From assembly GCA_951394045.1 (NCBI GenBank), contig OX595991.1, forward strand, positions 2,418,001 through 2,482,000: a stretch of DNA of 64,000 nt, given 5' to 3'. Positions 1 through 9,393 of this stretch are shown here, piece after piece (positions within the stretch are counted from its first letter, which is position 1; each line of letters opens with the position of its first letter). Source of the DNA: Nitzschia sp. DOCU1. Its lineage: Eukaryota; Bacillariophyta; Bacillariophyceae; Bacillariales; Bacillariaceae. Under the pieces are notes generated by a model. It was not told the DNA's origin. It made no database searches and saw nothing but the letters and a program-made list of their open reading frames with translations. Position numbers and translations under genes: made by a program.

Positions 1-398
1 CGCAAACATCGCTCCTACCCACACCGCAGCAGGCTTTGAAGGAGAATGTTCAACCCGCCGCTACGTCTTCTGTTTCTGTCCCAATCGTTCAAGTGGCATT
101 GCCGCGTGGAAAGATCCCAGAACTTGCTACCTGTAGTTCAATGGACTCTGAATCTGCTTCCAGTTTGACCACAGTGCCGAGATTGACTAGCAGCGACGAG
201 GAAAGTTCCATGCGAGTGTCCAATCATTCCAAGAGTGTCTCATCGACATCTGCAACGTTTGCGACTCGTCGAAGTGTAGAGTCCAGGGGAATGCACACGC
301 CCGTCGCTACTCCCTCCCGGCGACGTGTTTCCAATCGGCGCCCCTCAACGTCCAGCCGGCGAGGCTCGGCGAAACGAGTTCCACTCACGCCTGCGTAG
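1..398 (+). CDS. 3' end of a Ser-rich protein (partial)
   Basis: A reading frame is open from the left edge (codons start at base 3) to a TAG at 396-398, so only the last 131 or so residues are present. The visible part is low-complexity, rich in Ser, Thr, Val and Arg. Its end is basic, with repeated Arg-Arg-x-Ser and Ser-Arg-Arg patches (about 315-390) that resemble basophilic kinase sites or a nuclear localisation tail. No folded domain can be recognised, so function cannot be assigned. The next gene is convergent and ends 147 bp downstream. An internal exon boundary upstream of the window cannot be excluded. Confidence 0.5.
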   Translation, partial: QTSLLPTPQQALKENVQPAATSSVSVPIVQVALPRGKIPELATCSSMDSESASSLTTVPRLTSSDEESSMRVSNHSKSVSSTSATFATRRSVESRGMHTPVATPSRRRVSNRRPSTSSRRGSAKRVPLTPA

Positions 399-545
399 TC
401 GTAGGCAACGAGAGAATATTCCAGTGCTGAGTGATGCGTTTGTAGAATTTGAAATCTTACAATCTAGAATCCCCTTTTGCTGGCTATACGAAGGCATTCG
501 CCCATCTCTACTATTCTCGTAGCTACTTTCTATCTTCTACTCACA

Positions 546-1583
546 CTATCGCGACAACATGGAAGGCTTCAGATCCATAATTGCAACCGGCAATTCCTCA
601 GGAACATCCGAGACGGATGTCGAGCCCTTGCCACAAATGAGTTCGTGCCGGGGTCCAGAGCACGTTCGCCCCATGGTATCCACAAAAGTCGCCTCGGTCA
701 CGCCCAACTCTTTCAGTGTTTTCAGAAACGCCGGTCGACCCGGTCTCCCGGGACTATCCCCGACCAAAACTCGACTTCCGTGTCGCAAGGCCTCCACCGC
801 ACGATGGGCCATGGCGATCCCCGTCTTTGGTTCGTACATGATATCGGCCGCCACCACAAGGTCGACCGAAGGTAATGGCGTCGCATAGTCACACATATCC
901 AGTAATCGTGTTTCAATGGCTGGCGTGGGACGAGAATCGTTGTCACCGTGAAACGTCCTAGCGGCATATTCTGTTAGCAAAAGTGCCAGGGGCTCGTAGT
1001 CGGTCGCTAACACTTTGGCCCCGCCCAAGGCTGCAGCAATAGAAACTAGGCCCGTCCCTGTCCCAAGTTCCAGTATTGAAAGTCCATGTAATGGATTTTC
1101 CGTGGATTGAGACTTGTCTCTAATAATATCTGGGCATGTCAATAAATAGTTGGCCACTGCCCAGGCCGCCGGCCACAAGACTGCACCATAGGGATCTCCC
1201 GCCGCCAATTTTTGTTCGATTCCATTCAGTTCGTCCTCATCCAGTGCCAGCGCCATGTCAACTAGAGTTCCTTGAGCTTCAGCTGTTGCCTCTAATACGG
1301 TCACGATACCCACCACTGGCAGTTCGATCGGAATTTCTCGGCACACGACGCCATCCACAACGTGATGTTTCGTAGTGCTGGAGTGGGCCGAGCTGCTGGA
1401 CAAAATGTCGCTGGCTCGGACAGTGCTGAGCAATGCTCGAGAAAGTTGTGGTATCCGTGGAACTGAGATCAATGTTCTAGAAGGATAAAGTCGTGGAAGG
1501 GTTGAAAATGCCAACTTTGATGATGCCCGGGTGGCCGCTGGGAGGCACGCTAGCAGCAAAGTGATGGGGATTCGATTGCCCAT
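546..1583 (-). CDS. ETFB lysine methyltransferase-like (METTL20 group) SAM-dependent methyltransferase
   Basis: Intronless 345-residue protein. Motif I (LELGTGTGLVSIA) lies at about 171-183, an acidic ribose-binding motif (ATDYEPLAL) follows, and motif IV is in VVAADIMYE. The late LVGDSPGRPGR segment resembles the GDPGR motif typical of METTL20. The region before motif I (PYGAVLWPAAWAVANYLL) is the usual family-16 lead-in. Known METTL20 methylates lysines of the electron-transfer flavoprotein beta subunit in mitochondria. The N-terminus here (residues 1-50) is hydrophobic, then rich in Ser and Arg with almost no acidic residues, which suits an organelle presequence. Substrate is inferred only from family resemblance; another family-16 protein lysine methyltransferase is the alternative. 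It is transcribed divergently from topoisomerase I. Confidence 0.75.
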   Translation of the reverse strand: MGNRIPITLLLACLPAATRASSKLAFSTLPRLYPSRTLISVPRIPQLSRALLSTVRASDILSSSSAHSSTTKHHVVDGVVCREIPIELPVVGIVTVLEATAEAQGTLVDMALALDEDELNGIEQKLAAGDPYGAVLWPAAWAVANYLLTCPDIIRDKSQSTENPLHGLSILELGTGTGLVSIAAALGGAKVLATDYEPLALLLTEYAARTFHGDNDSRPTPAIETRLLDMCDYATPLPSVDLVVAADIMYEPKTGIAMAHRAVEALRHGSRVLVGDSPGRPGRPAFLKTLKELGVTEATFVDTMGRTCSGPRHELICGKGSTSVSDVPEELPVAIMDLKPSMLSR

Positions 1584-2119
1584 TGCAGAAGTTGTAAAAT
1601 GGATCGAAGGCTACGCTTCTCGCCGCTCTTTCTCTCAAGGGTCGATATTGTCATATATTCCTGCTTCACCCACTTCGACGATTCCCTTTGGTGAAGAGTT
1701 GTGTTGAAAAATACAATTCGAAATGGGACAAATGATGATATGCTCGACTATTACTACCGAGAAAATGTTCATGTTCTGAATGTGGAGGATATCTTTTATG
1801 GATAGCGTTCGTCCTTCGTCAGAGAAGGATGCGAAAATGCCGCCAATCCATCAATTCAAACACGCCAGCCAGACACGTAGGATCCAGTACTCAGTTGAAC
1901 GCAGAGAGGCTTTGCCTACCCTTCCCCCGTAGAATTCCAAGTGAGAAATCAAACGTCGACGTCGAGGTGGCGACGCCACGTTCCCCAAAGTCTTGTGCTT
2001 TTGGGCGCCCAAGTGGGCGCCCAAGTAGTAAATGACTTGCACAAAAAAAGCACAAAGCATTGCCAACGGTCCAAAGTCCAAAGTAGGATCCTATTCCCAT
2101 CCAATAACAACTTGGCAAC
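1584..2119. promoter_or_regulatory. Divergent intergenic region, methyltransferase / TOP1
   Basis: This 536-bp spacer must hold the promoters of both flanking genes. The clearest structure is a 12-bp unit, GGGCGCCCAAGT, repeated twice head-to-tail at 2003-2026, about 95 bp before the TOP1 start codon. Each unit contains the perfect palindrome GGGCGCCC. ORFs in the spacer are short and show no protein-like features. Confidence 0.4.
2003..2026. repeat. Two tandem copies of a GGGCGCCC palindrome unit
   Basis: GGGCGCCCAAGT occurs at 2003-2014 and again at 2015-2026 with no mismatch. The centre-to-centre spacing of the palindromes is 12 bp, a little over one helical turn, so two dimeric factors could bind on nearly the same face. 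The position, just upstream of TOP1, suggests a promoter element. No bound factor is known to me for this site. Confidence 0.45.
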
Positions 2120-4349
2120 ATGGACTCTTCCGATGATGAACCCATTGTAAAGAAAAAGGTTAAAAAGGTTAAAATCAAGGCCGATCCTGGCAAGGCAGTG
2201 AAGAAGCGTAAGCGAGAAGAACCCGATGAGGCTCCTTCGTCGTCGTCGTCGCCTGCCAAGAAGGCAAAGGCCAAGGGTTTAAAAAAGTTGGATCGAGCCG
2301 AACGATTGCAGTATGCCATGCAAGCCTTTTTGTGGTGGAACGCCACGGAACCTCCTGAGGGATGCCAATGGGTCACGATGGAGCATTCGGGTGTAAGCTT
2401 CCCTGAGCCTTATACTCCTCACGGCATTAAGATGAAGTATGACGGCCAGCCCGTCGACTTGACTCCTCTGCAGGAAGAAGCGTAAGTTTGAAATCGGGGT
2501 TGATGGATGAGAATAAAATGTTGATCGAAGTGAACTCATAAAAGTTGTTTTCCTTAAATTTTGTAGGGCTACGTTCTTTGCTGCCATGGACCCTGACGGT
2601 ATGCACCTCGGAAACCCAAAGACGGCCAAGATTTTCATCAAGAATTTCTTTGCGGATTTCAAGGAAGTTTTGGGCAAGAAGCATGTTATCAAAGACTTTG
2701 CCAAATGTGACTTTGAGCCGATCCGTCAGCATTTGAATGAACAGAAGATTATTCGAAAGGCTATTACGGATGAAGAGCGCAAAGCGAACAAGGAAGATCG
2801 TAACCAAGCCATGTTTAAATATGGCTTTGCCATTGTCGATGGACATTTGGAGAAGGTGGGAAATTATAACATGGAACCTCCTGGTGCATTTCGTGGACGT
2901 GGAGAGCATCCCAAGATGGGAAAGCTTAAGCAGCGAGTGCTCCCTGAGCAAGTGTCTCTGAACCTGTCCCAGTGCGCCGCCATTCCTCGTTGCTCCTTGC
3001 CAGGACACGCCTGGGGAGATGTTCGCCACGATCCTACGGGGCAATGGTTGGCAACCTGGAAAGAGAATATTAACAACCAGTCCAAGTACATGCAGTTGGC
3101 CGCGCAGTCCTCCTTCAAGGGCAAGTCCGATCGAACCAAGTACAACAAGGCTGCCCGCCTTTGCGACAAGATTGTCCACATTCGGAAGTCCTACAAGAAG
3201 GATCTCAAGGCCAAAGAAAAGGAAACTAAGCAGCTCGCAACCGCTGTCTGGGTTATCGATCGTCTGGCACTTCGTGTGGGTGGAGAAAAGGATACCGATG
3301 AAGAAGCCGACACAGTTGGATGCTGCTCCTTGCGAGTGGAGCACTTGCATTTCGACCCCAACAAAGAGGGCGGGGACAACAAGGAAATCGAGTTGGAATT
3401 TCTCGGTAAAGACTCGATGCTTTACAAACAAACCATTGACTTTGGTGCGGCAATGTACAACGACGATAATGGTATGGGAGCTCAAGTCTACGAGAATCTT
3501 AAGAAATTCTGCAGCAAGAAGAAGTCGACTGAAGAAGTCTTTGACGCTATCAATCCCACCATGCTAAACAACCACTTGAAGCAATTTATGGAGGGACTAT
3601 CAGCCAAAGTCTTTCGTACATACAACGCCTCGCGTACCTTGCAAGAAGAACTGGCCAAAACCGAGGCGTCCGCAGGATGGAACCGCCTTACGGCTGCTGA
3701 GAAGGTTGTCGAATACAACAGTGCTAATCGTGAAGTCGCGATCCTTTGTAATCACCAGCGTTCCGTGAGTAAAGCTCAAGAAACACAGCTGGAAAATCTC
3801 GGGGAAAGGATTGAGACTCTGAAGAAGCAAAAGAAGACCTTGAAGGGCATTTTGAAATGCTTGAATGCGGACAAGTCGAGCAAGATCCCGCTCAAGAAGA
3901 ATGAGAAGAAAATGGCCGAGGAAGTTACCAAGATGATTGAGAAGGCTAAGCAGATGAAAGAAAAGGCCAAGACCAACGAAGAAAAGATTAAAGCAACAGA
4001 TGCTGATGAGAAAGCAAAACAGAAGAAGCGTGAATTAGCTGATATGAAGTTCCAGCAAGCTCACCTATGGGAGAAGCCGCCGACCAAGGACCAAGTTGTC
4101 AAGCGCATTCAAAATTGGAACGACAAGATCTCCAAGGCAGAAATGGATTTGAAGCACAAGGATGACAACAAGGAGGTCTCGCTCGGAACTTCCAAGATCA
4201 ACTATATGGATCCTCGGATCACCGTTGCTTGGTGCAAGCGTAACGAAGTGCCCATTGAGAAAGTTTTCTCCAAAACCTTGCGTGACAAGTTCAACTGGGC
4301 CATGGCTGTCGAGCCTGAGTGGGAATTCAATGGGAAGATTGCGGAGTAG
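2120..4349 (+). CDS. TOP1: DNA topoisomerase I, type IB (nuclear)
   Basis: Two exons, 2120-2481 and 2567-4349, give 714 residues. The intron has GTAAGT/TAG ends and splits an Ala codon; it joins LTPLQEE to [11 protein letters not shown] as in other topoisomerases I. The N-terminal 60 residues are Lys-rich and acidic (nuclear localisation). The core DNA-binding and catalytic region runs from about 75 to 520. A charged coiled-coil linker follows (about 530-640). The C-terminal [15 protein letters not shown] carries the active-site tyrosine at residue 667, 47 residues from the end. The enzyme nicks one strand through a 3'-phosphotyrosine and relaxes supercoils ahead of polymerases. It is somewhat shorter than the human enzyme (765 aa) because the disordered N-terminus is short. 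Confidence 0.97.
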
Positions 4350-4840
4350 GTATTTTGTTAAACTAGATTGGTCGGATCAAACAACAACGTACTTGCATGG
4401 TCGAAATACAGCGGACTATAAGATCTATTATTTTTGCATCGTTCAGATAGACTCGTGTAAGTTTACATCGATATGAAGATCTTTGTCATTGATAGATAGT
4501 GTGTTGCATTGGCGGGCGGGGGGATGCCCATGCGATATCCTTCGCAGCGGACAGACGGCCAACCAATCATTTTCCGCCAGTAGTCGTCGTAGTCCTCCAG
4601 CGTTGTCGACTCGACTCGTGCGAGTAGCCATCCAGTAAAGCAACGCGGCCTTGCGCGCTCGAGACAAAATTGTACGGTGGTCTTTTGACCATGATGATGT
4701 TGCCGACCTTCGTCGGGTCTATGCTGGTGTAACAACATTTGCATTTCGCCCATTCTACTTCAGCTCCGCTCAGACAACGCTTGTACCTTTCTTATCACCT
4801 CAAGATTCGGCCAGATTTCCTTTGAACCTAAATTGCTAAT
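4350..4840. other. Intergenic, TOP1 to RPB4
   Basis: This 491-bp spacer holds the 3' region of TOP1 and the promoter of RPB4. The open frames on either strand are short, share no family features and lack plausible splice extensions. I see no RNA gene. Confidence 0.4.
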
Positions 4841-5401
4841 ATGGTGGAGGGAAACCCGCTGCTCGCCGGTGAAACAACCGCCACCGTCGAGAACGCCGCC
4901 GAGAGACAGTTTGGACCAGAATTCGAAGACATTCATATCCTTTCGAATGCACAGGTGGCAGTTATTTTGCAAGCCAGTGCTCGATCAGCAGTTACCCGTG
5001 ATGAAGAATTGAATGAAGTGTATCGGAAAACTCAAAAATACGTGGAGAGGTTCAACACAATGTTTTCACCTGAGAAAGACCACCAGGAGTTGGTGGAAGA
5101 ATTGGATAACTTGCAAGAGTAAGTGTGTCGATGCGACGAGAGACTGTGAGTGTTGTTAGTTGAGTTTCTAACCACTTTCTTCTTCTATAGTGCGCTCCAG
5201 ACATTCCGCAAAGAGACGGACGACGGGGAAGAGCTGGAGCTTCATGGGTTTGAAGTTGCTGCTTTGATGAATCTGGTCATTACGGACACGTCCGTTGAAG
5301 AGGCTACGGCTCTGGTTCCATCATTGTCAAGACTACCCGAGGCCGCTATAGACGAGATTCTGGACTTGATCAAGAGTACCATGATTCGTATCGTTTCCTA
5401 G
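4841..5401 (+). CDS. RPB4: RNA polymerase II subunit RPB4
   Basis: Two exons, 4841-5118 and 5191-5401, give 162 residues. The intron (GTAAGT...TATAG) splits an Asp codon. The N-terminal half has the LSNAQVAVIL helix that packs on RPB7. The C-terminal half is the HRDC-like fold, with FEVAALMNLVITDTSVEEATALVPSL matching the conserved elements of animal and plant RPB4. RPB4 pairs with RPB7 to form the stalk of RNA polymerase II, which acts in initiation, transcript binding and mRNA export. Its length is close to the human protein (142 aa). It converges on the next gene, with 39 bp between the stop codons. Confidence 0.9.
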
Positions 5402-5440
5402 GGCAACTCTACTTGCAGCAATATATCTAAATGCCGATTA

Positions 5441-6334
5441 CTATGATTGGGAAATCATTTTTTTGGCCTCTTCGAGCTCGTTTGGTGGGACAATAGCCAA
5501 ATACTTTTTCATTGCACTCGTTGCAATTTCCGCAAATGAATAGAGATCCTCGACGTCAGTCTCACCACTTTTTAGCAAATATTCCAGTTCAGCACGGAGA
5601 TTCTCAATATTTGTCAACACATCATTTCGTAGAAGATATGCCAGGCTTTGCTCGGTCTTTGGTGTGGCTCCTCCACCAAGGTACAAGTTTGCTCGGTCGG
5701 GATCACTGTAGTAGATGTTGTCGCCGTACGCGTTGAAAGTTTTCTTGAATGGGATCTTGTCGTATTGCTCGTTCTGCAGAATCGCCAGTGCCTTGGGCCA
5801 GGATTTTGTTCGATCGTCGTCTCTTACCAATCTTTTCACTTCCTCCAATTCTTGGTCGATTTTCAAAATCGGCATCAACAACGTCGGATATGCGCTCACT
5901 TTCCCCTTGTTGCCTGCATCACCAGCTTCCAATTCGCCTCCATATTTAAGATTGTCCGCTTCTGCTTGCTCCCAGATTCGCAGCTAGAGTACGCTATATT
6001 GAGTTAAAATTTCGACACCACGGGTTTCAGAATATTTCTCACTTACTTGTTCCAGAACAGGATTTGTCAGAGGGTTTGGTTTGAAAAGTTCGTCCTTTGC
6101 ATTGGCGCCCTCTCCGACGACCAGCCCGCAGGCTCCAGCGATGACGCCAAGAAATCGTCGTCGGTTCCCTCCAAACTCCGAACCCGCATTCTTTGCATGC
6201 AGCATGAAATGTTTTGATCTAGAGACATCACTTCGCCTGGATGGTAGGAACGTTTGCAACGCCTGGGAATTCGCAACAAGAATTGCGACACAAACCAAGA
6301 AAGTTATTCTCGTCGACAACTTCATGGTCCTCAT
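5441..6334 (-). CDS. Thylakoid-lumen extrinsic photosystem II protein, Psb31/PsbQ-like
   Basis: Two exons on the minus strand, 6334-6047 and 5983-5441, give 276 residues with a phase-0 intron (GTAAGT/CTCTAG). Targeting is tripartite. A signal peptide occupies residues 1-25 (cleavage near SQA/LQTF), a Ser/Arg-rich transit-like stretch follows, and then a twin-arginine lumen signal (RRRFLGVIAG, 58-67, cleavage near ANA 77-79). The mature part is almost all helical with charged heptads, and the central YSDPDRANLYLGGG loop is distinctive. A four-helix-bundle PSII extrinsic subunit (Psb31, related to PsbQ) is the best match I can offer from memory. Lumen location is well supported by the sequence; the exact subunit name is inference. 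Met4 is an alternative start. Confidence 0.65.
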
Positions 6335-6745
6335 GATCCCTCTCGAATAAATTCAAAGCCGATGAAATGGAACGCAGTGTAGGAAAGACTGGCAACGGGA
6401 AACAATGCTTCGCCAGAGGCTACAGATGAATGTAGAATTGCCATGAAAGTATGAAGTGAGTTGGTCAACAACATCAGCTCTGTGAATTTTGCTTCCGACA
6501 TCATCGAGTCGATGAGTCAGAATCCAATCACGAGCCTCAATCCCACTTCGATTCCATCGACCAATTTGACGACTCCATTGAATGAAGAATCAATCAATCG
6601 TCTCTACTATTCAACAAGCTTTGCACAAGCGGAGTTTCCTAGCAGAAAGTAAAGACTCTAGTAGGCTTACGCATGAGTACATCAAATGAGAAATGTGTAT
6701 ACTACTTTAGCCAGCCTCCTCATCGCAGCTACGTAACGGTCGACT
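6335..6745. other. Intergenic, 5' of the PSII-like gene
   Basis: 411 bp lie between two minus-strand genes. A 63-codon frame at 6461-6652 is rich in Ser, Asn and Thr with no domain, and I consider it chance. The part next to 6334 must contain the promoter of the lumen protein gene, but I see no clear TATA box or operator. Confidence 0.3.
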
Positions 6746-7579
6746 TTAAAAGGATTTTGTCTTCCACTTGACACCATCATTTTCATGCGAACGGTACCAT
6801 ATCCGTTCAACAATGGGATCGGCTCCCAGTGGTCGCCCTATCCGACGGATTCCAAGAAGTACTTGGTAAGAAGATTCTCGGACAACTAGGCTGGCATCAT
6901 TGGGCACCAGTTGGACCGTGTCGCCGACAGTGAGAAAGTCTGCCCATTCGGACCGTTTTCCGTCATTGGAATTGGAGGATTCTTCGGTCGTCTCTTTGGC
7001 ATCGAGGCCAGGTCCACGCTTCCGCCAGAAAAGTTGACCAGACGAATCAGACGACGGTGAAGCTTCGCCAAAGTAAATTCCATGGGCAGGAAGACTTGCA
7101 CCAATTCCCATGCCCCTTGCCCAATAGTACCCTCCAACGTGATGATTTGCCAAGCCAATGCCCAAATAGGCGCCACCCGGAAGCGATTTCGGTGCCGTGT
7201 CTACCAAACATATTGTGGAACTTTTGCCAGAGCCTTCCATTTCGGTAATTCTATCCCTCTCTGACGTATCTGTCACCTTTGTGTGTACAAAAAGCGCTCC
7301 ATCCAACGAAACGCCAGTATCGAGGTTGAGGAGGACATCATCCAACTCCTTTTTCCCGGAGGCATTTTCCGCCAGCGACATTTCCAGCAGCAAACATGGC
7401 GTTGGTAGACGACCGAGAAGACTTCCGACTTTGACTTGCTCAGCCACCTTGGTCGAAAAGAGAGTACATTCCGATGCCAAAGATCTTGTCGTTTGTCGGG
7501 TTTTGGATGGTGCAAATGCGCAGACATTAAAAGCAAGAATTATCGGCAGGATAACCGTAGCAAATGTTATTCTTGACAT
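6746..7579 (-). CDS. Plastid-targeted protein of unknown function
   Basis: The frame is open upstream to 7732, but the ATG at 7579 is preferred. It starts a typical diatom bipartite presequence: a hydrophobic signal peptide (MSRITFATVILPIILAFN) ending in CAFAP, then a Ser/Thr/Arg-rich transit segment. This gives 277 residues without introns. The mature protein has two parts: a Gly-rich segment at about 145-185 (GIGLANHHVGGYYWARGMG) and a C-terminal beta-rich part with VGDTVQLVPND and VLLGIRRIGRP. I do not recognise the family. Plastid location is well supported by the SAFAP-type site. The gene is divergent from the next one. Confidence 0.6.
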   Translation of the reverse strand: MSRITFATVILPIILAFNVCAFAPSKTRQTTRSLASECTLFSTKVAEQVKVGSLLGRLPTPCLLLEMSLAENASGKKELDDVLLNLDTGVSLDGALFVHTKVTDTSERDRITEMEGSGKSSTICLVDTAPKSLPGGAYLGIGLANHHVGGYYWARGMGIGASLPAHGIYFGEASPSSDSSGQLFWRKRGPGLDAKETTEESSNSNDGKRSEWADFLTVGDTVQLVPNDASLVVRESSYQVLLGIRRIGRPLGADPIVERIWYRSHENDGVKWKTKSF

Positions 7580-7969
7580 GATATCCAGTAGTGTATCATT
7601 GAAACTGATGTCGAAAGGGTATGGTGGAAGTAATGGTGGGCTGATTGATCGTTTGCTGCCATTCCGCCTTGCGATTCCGTAACTACTAGGGAGTTGCGAG
7701 ACCACGTCATCACATTCAGTCGAAGCAGTCATCCCTCTAGATAGGTGACGTCGCGCGCCCGCCAGCCGCGCCGGGATGAAATTTCATTCCGACCGCGACT
7801 CGAGCCTCCGTCAAATCTCCAACTTTCGAACTTCCCAAGAACCCTCCACAACGACCGACACCACCATCGACCCCGACATAGATGACTTCTGCGAAGTCCA
7901 CATTTATACAACCCATCAGAGTAGAAGTAGCTTCAAGAACAACAACACCTACCAAGTCTTGCTGTCAAA
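7580..7969. promoter_or_regulatory. Divergent promoter region, plastid protein / surface protein
   Basis: This 390-bp spacer separates two genes transcribed away from each other. It is open on the minus strand as an upstream extension of the plastid gene, but that extension would bury the signal peptide and is rejected. No clear motif stands out. Confidence 0.3.
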
Positions 7970-8752
7970 ATGTTCGGAAAGGCTTTTCTTTTTGGATTGC
8001 AGGCATCTATACTTGTCTTCAACAACCGTGCTCTTGGACAAAGTTGCGACCGCTGCAACTTTGATGGCGAAGATGCGGCAGACTGCAAGGACTATGGCCT
8101 AATCAATAACTCCGACCTGATAGCATGGAACATGGCCTCGGAAGAGTGCATGGCCACATTCGATATCCAGATCACCTCGCCGGATCCGACTCTTATCTGT
8201 GGTTCGGCTTCAAGCTTTGTGAATGAATTGAGATTTGGATCTTCGCTCACAACTGCCAGACTTGGTTTAGGCGTTGCCGAAGGAGGTTTCTTCGATGACA
8301 ATGGTCTTAAAAGTCAGATCACTATCGGAGGTCAAGACATCGATTGTGAAGCCTCTGAAAGTGATTGCTACAATGCGATGAAAGACTACTTTGACTCTGA
8401 TCCTAATGGGCAAGCCGAGATGGATGATGTTTGTGGAACTTTGCAAAACGCTGTCGTGAAAGACCGTCAACTTGAACAATCGACCATTCGAAACCGATTG
8501 TGCCAAGAATCCGTCGCTGGTACAGTCATTCCCGACTCTTGCAGTCCGCTTTGGGAGCAGCTCGAGGCCACGATGCAGGAGTACCCTGATGAAACATGCG
8601 CAGGATTTGCCATGGGAACTCAAGATATGGCCATCCCTGGCTGTGACGATGACGATGGCTCTCGTGAGCCTGTTGAGGGGTCTGGTTCCGTGCGTGTTAG
8701 CTCGATTTTCGTCACTTTGGTCCTTGGAGCTTTGGTAGCCATTGTCTTTTGA
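7970..8752 (+). CDS. Cys-rich secreted or GPI-anchored surface protein, unknown family
   Basis: 260 residues, no intron. The N-terminus is a signal peptide (hydrophobic 5-19, cleavage near ALGQSC). The mature part has about a dozen cysteines, starting with a CDRC pair, and is acidic. The far C-terminus is a hydrophobic tail (SSIFVTLVLGALVAIVF) ending at the last residue, preceded by a Ser/Gly-rich EGSGS stretch. That is the normal layout of a GPI-anchor signal; a single C-terminal membrane anchor is the alternative. The protein would face the outside of the cell or a vacuole lumen. No enzymatic motif is seen and I do not recognise the family. Confidence 0.65.
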   Translation: MFGKAFLFGLQASILVFNNRALGQSCDRCNFDGEDAADCKDYGLINNSDLIAWNMASEECMATFDIQITSPDPTLICGSASSFVNELRFGSSLTTARLGLGVAEGGFFDDNGLKSQITIGGQDIDCEASESDCYNAMKDYFDSDPNGQAEMDDVCGTLQNAVVKDRQLEQSTIRNRLCQESVAGTVIPDSCSPLWEQLEATMQEYPDETCAGFAMGTQDMAIPGCDDDDGSREPVEGSGSVRVSSIFVTLVLGALVAIVF

Positions 8753-9393
8753 GCCGTCGGTGATTGAATGGTAGCACTGGTACCGCGTAGGTTGCATTTG
8801 TCTTCGTTGCTCTCCCACTGATGATTCAAGGTCAAAGCTGTTGTTCCCAGCATTGGATAGGAAACTTAAATATTTGTAGAGTGTTAACTCATGTTACTGT
8901 CCTACTTCCCTGGCGTCTACCAACGTGAAGAACTGTACAATGCGCGTCTACCACGATTTCTTTGTGATTACTGCTCTAGCGTCTACTTCTCTGCAGTAGA
9001 GAGCTTAGGAAAGTGGACAGCTTGAGCTCTCACCTAGAGTGAGTAGCCTACGAAAAGCAGTCAAGCATGTGGCTTTCTATGATGCTGCTTCGTAGACTCC
9101 CCGGCCGGCGAGGATAGCTGACCCAACCACTCGTGACTAAAATGCTGGAATCAAAATTTGCCGCCAAGGTGAGAAAACCACGTCATTTTTGTTTTGCAGT
9201 GATGGAGGCGACAACGCAGAAAAGACGATGGCAAAGCACCAACACAAACTTCGTTACGGTAAAGATTTCATTCGTTTCATGTTTGGGCAAGTCTACTGAT
9301 CACCCTGGACGACTTGGATACTAGAGGAACATTGAAAGCCAAGAAAACTTCTGCGTTGATCCATTCTGCTAGTCTACGGCTAGCATTCTTACT
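8753..9393. other. Intergenic, surface protein to DCC protein
   Basis: 641 bp between two plus-strand genes. An imperfect inverted repeat (CTACGAAAAGCAG at 9048-9060 against CTGCTTCGTAG at 9085-9095) could fold into a hairpin with a two-base bulge and a 24-base loop. A 63-codon frame at 9133-9324 has no protein-like features. Nothing else is evident. Confidence 0.3.

Noticed and set aside
6461..6652. 63-codon plus-strand frame rich in Ser, Asn and Thr
   Set aside because: No domain, no targeting signal, no splice extension; composition matches a stop-poor spacer.
7580..7732. 51-residue N-terminal extension of the plastid protein
   Set aside because: It would place the obvious signal peptide and CAFAP motif in the middle of the protein.
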